The notes beneath the pieces are model-generated. The model saw only the letters and a program-made list of their open reading frames with translations. It was not told the DNA's origin and ran no database searches. From Bacillota bacterium (GTDB taxonomy: Bacteria; Bacillota; Sulfobacillia; Sulfobacillales; JAIMBI01): DNA of 49,359 bases. Every line of letters begins with the position of its first letter. Positions within the stretch are counted from its first letter, which is position 1. The DNA is taken from assembly GCA_021797815.1 (NCBI GenBank), contig JAJZYZ010000013.1, positions 1 to 49,359 on the forward strand. The letters are read 5' to 3'. Positions 45,511-49,359 of this stretch are shown here, one piece after another. The position numbers and the translations under genes are program-made.

Positions 45511-46692
45511 TCAGGAAGCGCGCCGGGCGGCTGCAAGCGCGCGGCCGACGTCGGCGATGATATCGGACGGATCTTCGAGACCCACAGAAAAGCGCATGAC
45601 GGCGGGCGTGATGCCGCGCTCCGCCCGCTCCTCGTCGGTGAGCGCTCCGTGGCAGTGCAGGGCCGCCACCGAGAGGGTGGTTTCGGTGCCGCCGAAGCCC
45701 GCGCTCACCTGCACCAGCCGCAAGGCCTCCACGAAGGCGGAGGCGCTTTCAGGACGCCGGAGCCTGAGGGTCACGATGGTGCCGAAGGTGCGGGTGGTGC
45801 GGCGGGCGAGGGCATGGCCGGGGTGGCCGACAAGCCCGGGGTAGAAAAGCTCGGCCACCTCATCCTGGCCACGGAGCCATTCGGCCAGCGCGCCCGCGCC
45901 GGCGGCCGCCCGCTCAAGACGGAGCGGGAGGGTGTGGAGCCCGCGCAGGACCTGGTAGGAATCGTCGGGCGAGAGGATGCCGCCGGTCGCGTTCTGCACC
46001 GTGTAGAGCGGCCCCGCCCACGTCTCCTCCCGGGCCGTCACCACGCCGGCCGTGACGTCGGCGTGCCCCGCCATCATCTTGGTGGCGGAGTGAATCACCA
46101 GATCGGCGCCGAGCCGGAGCGGGGTCTGGCCGGCCGGCGTGAGAAACGTATTGTCGACCATGACCAGGAGATTCCTCGTGTGCGCCCACTCGGCGAGAAG
46201 CGCCACATCGGTCACCCGCAGGAACGGATTCGAATAGTTCTCGATCAGGAGAGCGCGGGTCGTGGGACGGAGCGCCCGTTCCAGCTGTTCCAGATCATCG
46301 GTGTCAACGTAGGTGGCGTGCAGGCCGAATCGGTCCAGGACGGCCCGGAAGAGGCGCTGGGTCCCGCCCTGGCAGTCGCGTGTCACCAGCACATGATCCC
46401 CCGTCTTCAAGAGGAGGAGTGACGCTGTAAGAGCCTGATTGCCAGACGCGAAGGCAAAGCCGCGCACACCGCCTTCAAGCTCAGCCAAGGCGCCCTCGAG
46501 GGCGGCCCGGGTGGGATTGCCCGACCGCGAGTAGTCAAAGCCGTGCGCGTGAAACGGGTCCGGCTGGTGAAAACTCACGGCCCGATAGACGGGAGGCGTG
46601 ATGGCCCCGGTGGCCGGGTCGCGTTCCTGGCCGGTGTGAACAAACCGGGTGCCAAGGTCGTCCTTCGCCTGGTGCTGCTCCTGCTCGCTCAT
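45511..46692 (-). CDS. Cystathionine gamma-synthase/lyase-family PLP enzyme, second copy
   Basis: The 393-residue trans-sulfuration enzyme (Cys/Met metabolism PLP family) has SRSGNPTRAALEGALAELE, AFASGNQALTASLLLL and VTRDCQGGTQRLFR. The PLP-lysine motif is LVIHSATKMMAGHADV, and FGGTETTLSVAALHCH is near the C-terminus. The ATG at 46692 overlaps the stop of the upstream paralogue (ATGA). The two copies could perform the synthase and lyase steps linking cysteine and methionine; which is which cannot be decided from sequence alone. Confidence 0.9.
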   Translation of the reverse strand: MSEQEQHQAKDDLGTRFVHTGQERDPATGAITPPVYRAVSFHQPDPFHAHGFDYSRSGNPTRAALEGALAELEGGVRGFAFASGNQALTASLLLLKTGDHVLVTRDCQGGTQRLFRAVLDRFGLHATYVDTDDLEQLERALRPTTRALLIENYSNPFLRVTDVALLAEWAHTRNLLVMVDNTFLTPAGQTPLRLGADLVIHSATKMMAGHADVTAGVVTAREETWAGPLYTVQNATGGILSPDDSYQVLRGLHTLPLRLERAAAGAGALAEWLRGQDEVAELFYPGLVGHPGHALARRTTRTFGTIVTLRLRRPESASAFVEALRLVQVSAGFGGTETTLSVAALHCHGALTDEERAERGITPAVMRFSVGLEDPSDIIADVGRALAAARRAS

Positions 46693-47849
46693 AGCCGGTC
46701 CAGTGCCTCCTTCAAATCCTCGCACAGGTCGTCCGCGTCTTCGATCCCGACGGAAAGCCGCATCAGGCCGGGCACGAATCCGAGCTCACGCCGCCGCTCC
46801 TCGGGAAACTCCCGGTGGGTCTCGCTGTAGGGATGCGTGATGAGGGACTCGACCCCGCCCAGGCTTACGGCCGGGACAATCAGCTGCAGGCCGTCCATGA
46901 GTCTGGCGACGGCGTCGGGGTCGCGAAGCGAGAACGCCACCATCGCGCCCGGTCCGCGGGCCTGCGACGCATGGAGGACAAACGCCGCGGCCGACAGCAT
47001 CGGCTCCTGCGGATAGAAGACCTGGGACACGGCCGGGTGGCCGAGGAGGCTCTCCGCCACCCGCCCGGCATTGTGCTCGGCCCGGTCGAGCCGGAGGGCC
47101 AGGGTCTTCAAACCGCGCAGAAGAAGAAAGGAGTCCCAGGGCGCCAGCACCCCGCCGGTCGCGTTGGCGATGGCAGCCACGCGTTCGTGAAGTTCCGCGG
47201 TCCCTGCCACCAGGAGTCCCGCCAGCACGTCGTTGTGACCGGCCAGATATTTCGTGGCGGAATAGATGACGACGTCGGCGCCATGCTCCAGCGGACGCTG
47301 GCGGGCAAAGGTCATAAACGTGTTGTCCACGGCCAAAAGCGCCCCCGCCTCATGTGCCAGTCCGGCTAGTTGAGCCAGCGGGCTCACCCGCAGGAGCGGG
47401 TTGGAGGGGGTCTCGACAAACACCAGGCGGGTGGTCGGGCGGAGGGCACGCCGGACGGCCTCGGGATCCGTGGTGTCAACAAAATCGGCCAGGAGCCCGA
47501 GCGGCGCAAACACGTCGTGCAGCACGCGATACGTGCCGCCATAAAGGTCCTGGGTCAGGATGATGTGGTCACCACTGGCGAGGAGATGAAAAAGCGCGGT
47601 GATGGCGGCCATGCCCGACGAAAACAGGCTCGCGCCCGCTCCCCCTTCCAGGGCTCCCAGCGCCTCTTCCGCGGACCGGCGGGTGGGATTGGCGGTGCGG
47701 CTGTAATCGAAAGGTCCCAGAGCGGCTCCGGGATGCTGGTAGGTGACGGCCTGATAAACCGGAACCGCGATTGACCCGTAGAGCGGGTCCTGTCCGACTC
47801 CGGCGTGCGCAATGCGGCTTTCCAATCGAAAGCGTCTTTCCTGAGCCAT
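46689..47849 (-). CDS. Cystathionine gamma-synthase/lyase-family PLP enzyme, first copy
   Basis: The 386-residue trans-sulfuration enzyme begins ESRIAHAGVGQDPLYGSIAVPVYQAVTY. It contains YSRTANPTRRSAEEALGALEGG, FSSGMAAITALFHLL, TQDLYGGTYRVLHDVF, the PLP-lysine motif VVIYSATKYLAGHNDV and VSLGGVESLITHPYSETH. The last segment resembles the SLGGxESL(I/V)xxP region of MetB/MetC-like enzymes. The ATG at 47849 has GAAGGAG upstream; the longer open frame to 48155 has no family features. It is the first gene of a two-gene leftward operon. Confidence 0.9.
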   Translation of the reverse strand: MAQERRFRLESRIAHAGVGQDPLYGSIAVPVYQAVTYQHPGAALGPFDYSRTANPTRRSAEEALGALEGGAGASLFSSGMAAITALFHLLASGDHIILTQDLYGGTYRVLHDVFAPLGLLADFVDTTDPEAVRRALRPTTRLVFVETPSNPLLRVSPLAQLAGLAHEAGALLAVDNTFMTFARQRPLEHGADVVIYSATKYLAGHNDVLAGLLVAGTAELHERVAAIANATGGVLAPWDSFLLLRGLKTLALRLDRAEHNAGRVAESLLGHPAVSQVFYPQEPMLSAAAFVLHASQARGPGAMVAFSLRDPDAVARLMDGLQLIVPAVSLGGVESLITHPYSETHREFPEERRRELGFVPGLMRLSVGIEDADDLCEDLKEALDRL

Positions 47850-48112
47850 TTCTCGTGTGCTCCTTCTAACGGCCGGCGCCGCCTCATGCCTGGACACGAT
47901 CATAGCCTGTACCGGCCCCCCATGCTTAATAACGACAGGGCCATTTCTTTCCGGGCCCGTCGGTCTTCGGGGAGCCAGGACCGCCCGTGTGCGCAACAAG
48001 CACGGCGCGGCGTCAGGAAGGCGGGCAGATGGCCGGGGCCGAGACCGGAGATGCTGTCCGACCGCTCCAACCACCGCGGCGGGCTCGGGAGAACGACTGA
48101 CCGCGGCCGGTC

Positions 48113-49057
48113 TCAGACGGCCTCGCGGGCGATCTGAAGGGTACGCCCGGCCCATCGCGCCACGTCATCGGCGCGCCCGCACCAGGCGTTATAGGCCTGG
48201 GCGCCAAGACCGATATGAATCTCACAGGCGAGGAGCCGACGCCGGGCCTCGTGGGGGTGCTGGTCGGCGTCCGCCCAGTGCCGCTTCAGGAAGGGCATCA
48301 CGTCAAGACCCGCCGTGTGCGGGCTTACGGGGAGCCAGTAGAGAAGGCAGGCCGCGTCGTAAAGTGGGTCGCCGAAGAGGGCGTTTCCCCAGTCAATCAC
48401 GCCCGTGATGCGAGACCTGGCCACAAATACGTTCTCGTGGAGAAGGTCCTGGTGCACGACCCGAGACTCATCCGGCAGATCGGGGGCAAGGCGTCTCAGC
48501 ACGGTCAGCGCCTCCAAAAAAGGCGCCATGCCCGTAGGGGTGGCCGCAAGGCGGGCCCGCCACCCATGAATCCGGCTTTCCGGCTCGTCCTCGCCGACCG
48601 AAAGCAGCGTCGCTGCCCACGAGGCATGCGGCGCACGGCCGCTCCCGTCAAAGAGTCCGAAGCCGGATCGGCCGGGCACCTCCACGGCGCCGAGCGCATC
48701 AAGCACCATGAGCAGCGCCGGCAGGGCGGCTCTCAGCGATCGCGCGTCCAGATGGTCCAGAAACCGGCCCGAGACGCGTTCGGTCACCTGCACGAAGCCC
48801 CAGGGCGTCACCTGCGACGCCAGCACGCGCGGAATCGGCACCCCCTCGTGGGGCACGCCCGCCAGGAGGCGGTCTTTGTCGAAGTCCTGGTGATGGGGAC
48901 CGAAGCGGGCCACCACCTCCCGCCCGGTCCACGAAAAGCCAAACGCCCGTGACCAGGCTCCCGCTCCCACCAGCACCAGCTCAGGGCAGGGGCGGACCAG
49001 CCACGACTCTAAAAAGCCCCGGGCTTCTTCCAGATCCGGGAGGACGACCGCTGGCAC
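48113..49057 (-). CDS. APH-family phosphotransferase
   Basis: The 314-residue protein kinase-like-fold enzyme has catalytic loop VVHQDLLHENVFV (Brenner-type HxDxxxxN), metal-binding loop GVIDWGNALFGDPLYDAA, and N-terminal GAGAWSRAFGFSWTGREVVARFG for nucleotide binding. Related enzymes phosphorylate aminoglycosides, macrolides, hygromycin or small metabolites; the substrate is not predictable. The GTG at 49057 follows CAGGAGG. About 260 bases between its stop and the PLP-enzyme start (47850-48112) hold no recognisable feature. Confidence 0.83.
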   Translation of the reverse strand: MPAVVLPDLEEARGFLESWLVRPCPELVLVGAGAWSRAFGFSWTGREVVARFGPHHQDFDKDRLLAGVPHEGVPIPRVLASQVTPWGFVQVTERVSGRFLDHLDARSLRAALPALLMVLDALGAVEVPGRSGFGLFDGSGRAPHASWAATLLSVGEDEPESRIHGWRARLAATPTGMAPFLEALTVLRRLAPDLPDESRVVHQDLLHENVFVARSRITGVIDWGNALFGDPLYDAACLLYWLPVSPHTAGLDVMPFLKRHWADADQHPHEARRRLLACEIHIGLGAQAYNAWCGRADDVARWAGRTLQIAREAV

Positions 49058-49262
49058 GAAAACCCTCCTGCTTCGGGGAGATGCGGATCTCGCTTCACCA
49101 TCCTCGCACACTGGTGGAGGCCCTTCTAAGCCGCTCGGCCGAGACGCCCAGGGACACCGGGACGGCGAGTCAGGAAAGCTCCGCCACGCGCATGACGCGG
49201 CTACCTTCCCATGCGTGATGGGCACGTCGAATCCGCCCCGATGCCAGGGGTCTCCGAATGTG

Positions 49263-49359
49263 TCAGCGGCCCGCCACCACTTTTCGCATCACGCAGTTCT
49301 TCGTGCCCTTCGGCCGGTCGTAGGTGAAGCCATGCTTCTCAAACAGACTGCGGGTGACG
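49263..49359 (-). CDS. C-terminal end of a GNAT acetyltransferase (rest outside the window)
   Basis: On the minus strand the frame from the right edge reads VTRSLFEKHGFTYDRP, then KGTKNCVMRKVVAGR, then stop. GF at the end of a helix, followed by KGxKNCVMRK, is the usual last strand of a GNAT N-acetyltransferase. Only about 32 residues are in the window. The region 49058-49262 has no gene and must carry the promoter of the APH-like gene. Confidence 0.6.
   Translation of the reverse strand, partial: VTRSLFEKHGFTYDRPKGTKNCVMRKVVAGR

Noticed and set aside
47850-48112. Search for a gene or riboswitch between the PLP enzymes and the APH-like gene
   Set aside because: No open frame with a binding site and no recognisable SAM or T-box elements were found.

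Overview
The window is one stretch of a high-GC bacterial chromosome whose genes mostly carry strong AGGAGG-type ribosome binding sites. The core is a complete sulfur-oxidation locus of the sHdr (sulfur-oxidising heterodisulfide-reductase-like) type. That locus, electron transfer through EtfAB to an EtfD-like membrane oxidoreductase, and an L-rhamnose pathway that uses a medium-chain dehydrogenase together suggest a sulfur-oxidising Bacillota of the Sulfobacillus type. This assignment is inference: no rRNA or other marker gene is present.

Left edge (1-2.4 kb). The window opens inside a MoeB/ThiF-rhodanese fusion. Leftward genes follow for a GNAT acetyltransferase, a CsoR/RcnR-family regulator that lacks the metal-binding His and second Cys, and two small unknown proteins. 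They run divergently from the sulfur operon, whose promoter (TTGCAT-17-TATAAC) lies near 2.3 kb.

Sulfur operon (2.4-15.3 kb). Fifteen rightward genes are close together or overlap: dsrE2, hdrC1, hdrB1, hdrA, a hypothetical, a fused hdrC2-hdrB2, two lipoate-binding proteins, a lipoate ligase, tusA, a second dsrE, a GAF-domain gene, etfB, etfA and etfD. The expected logic is that DsrE/TusA carry sulfane sulfur, the sHdr complex with lipoylated LbpA oxidises it, and EtfAB/EtfD pass electrons to the quinone pool.

Mobile-element scar (15.3-18.3 kb). After a convergent GNAT gene come an IS21-type remnant (frameshifted istB plus terminal repeats), an intact AbrB-like antitoxin/Doc toxin pair, and a broken IS1634-like transposase.

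Transport and stress (18.3-26.4 kb). These are an MFS transporter, a four-gene zinc/manganese-type ABC transporter, a ribbon-helix-helix protein paired with a DUF4097 beta-repeat protein, and another MFS exporter. The RHH gene starts inside a palindromic operator and is probably leaderless.

Sugar and lipid metabolism (26.5-34.0 kb). A four-gene set fits the non-phosphorylative L-rhamnose pathway. An EamA transporter, an acyl-ACP desaturase and an acyl-ACP-reductase-like protein follow; the last has a perfect 20-bp palindrome at its predicted transcription start.

Right part (34.0-49.4 kb). This is mixed housekeeping: an MFS transporter, a 3-hydroxyisobutyrate dehydrogenase-like protein, a His-rich anchored protein, glutamine synthetase, a toroid-fold protein, a tiny membrane protein, a two-component system, a 3'-5' exonuclease, a cyclase-family hydrolase, a HAD phosphatase, a UPF0173 hydrolase, a Cas4-like nuclease, an OsmC protein, two trans-sulfuration PLP enzymes, an APH-like kinase, and the tail of a GNAT gene at the right edge.
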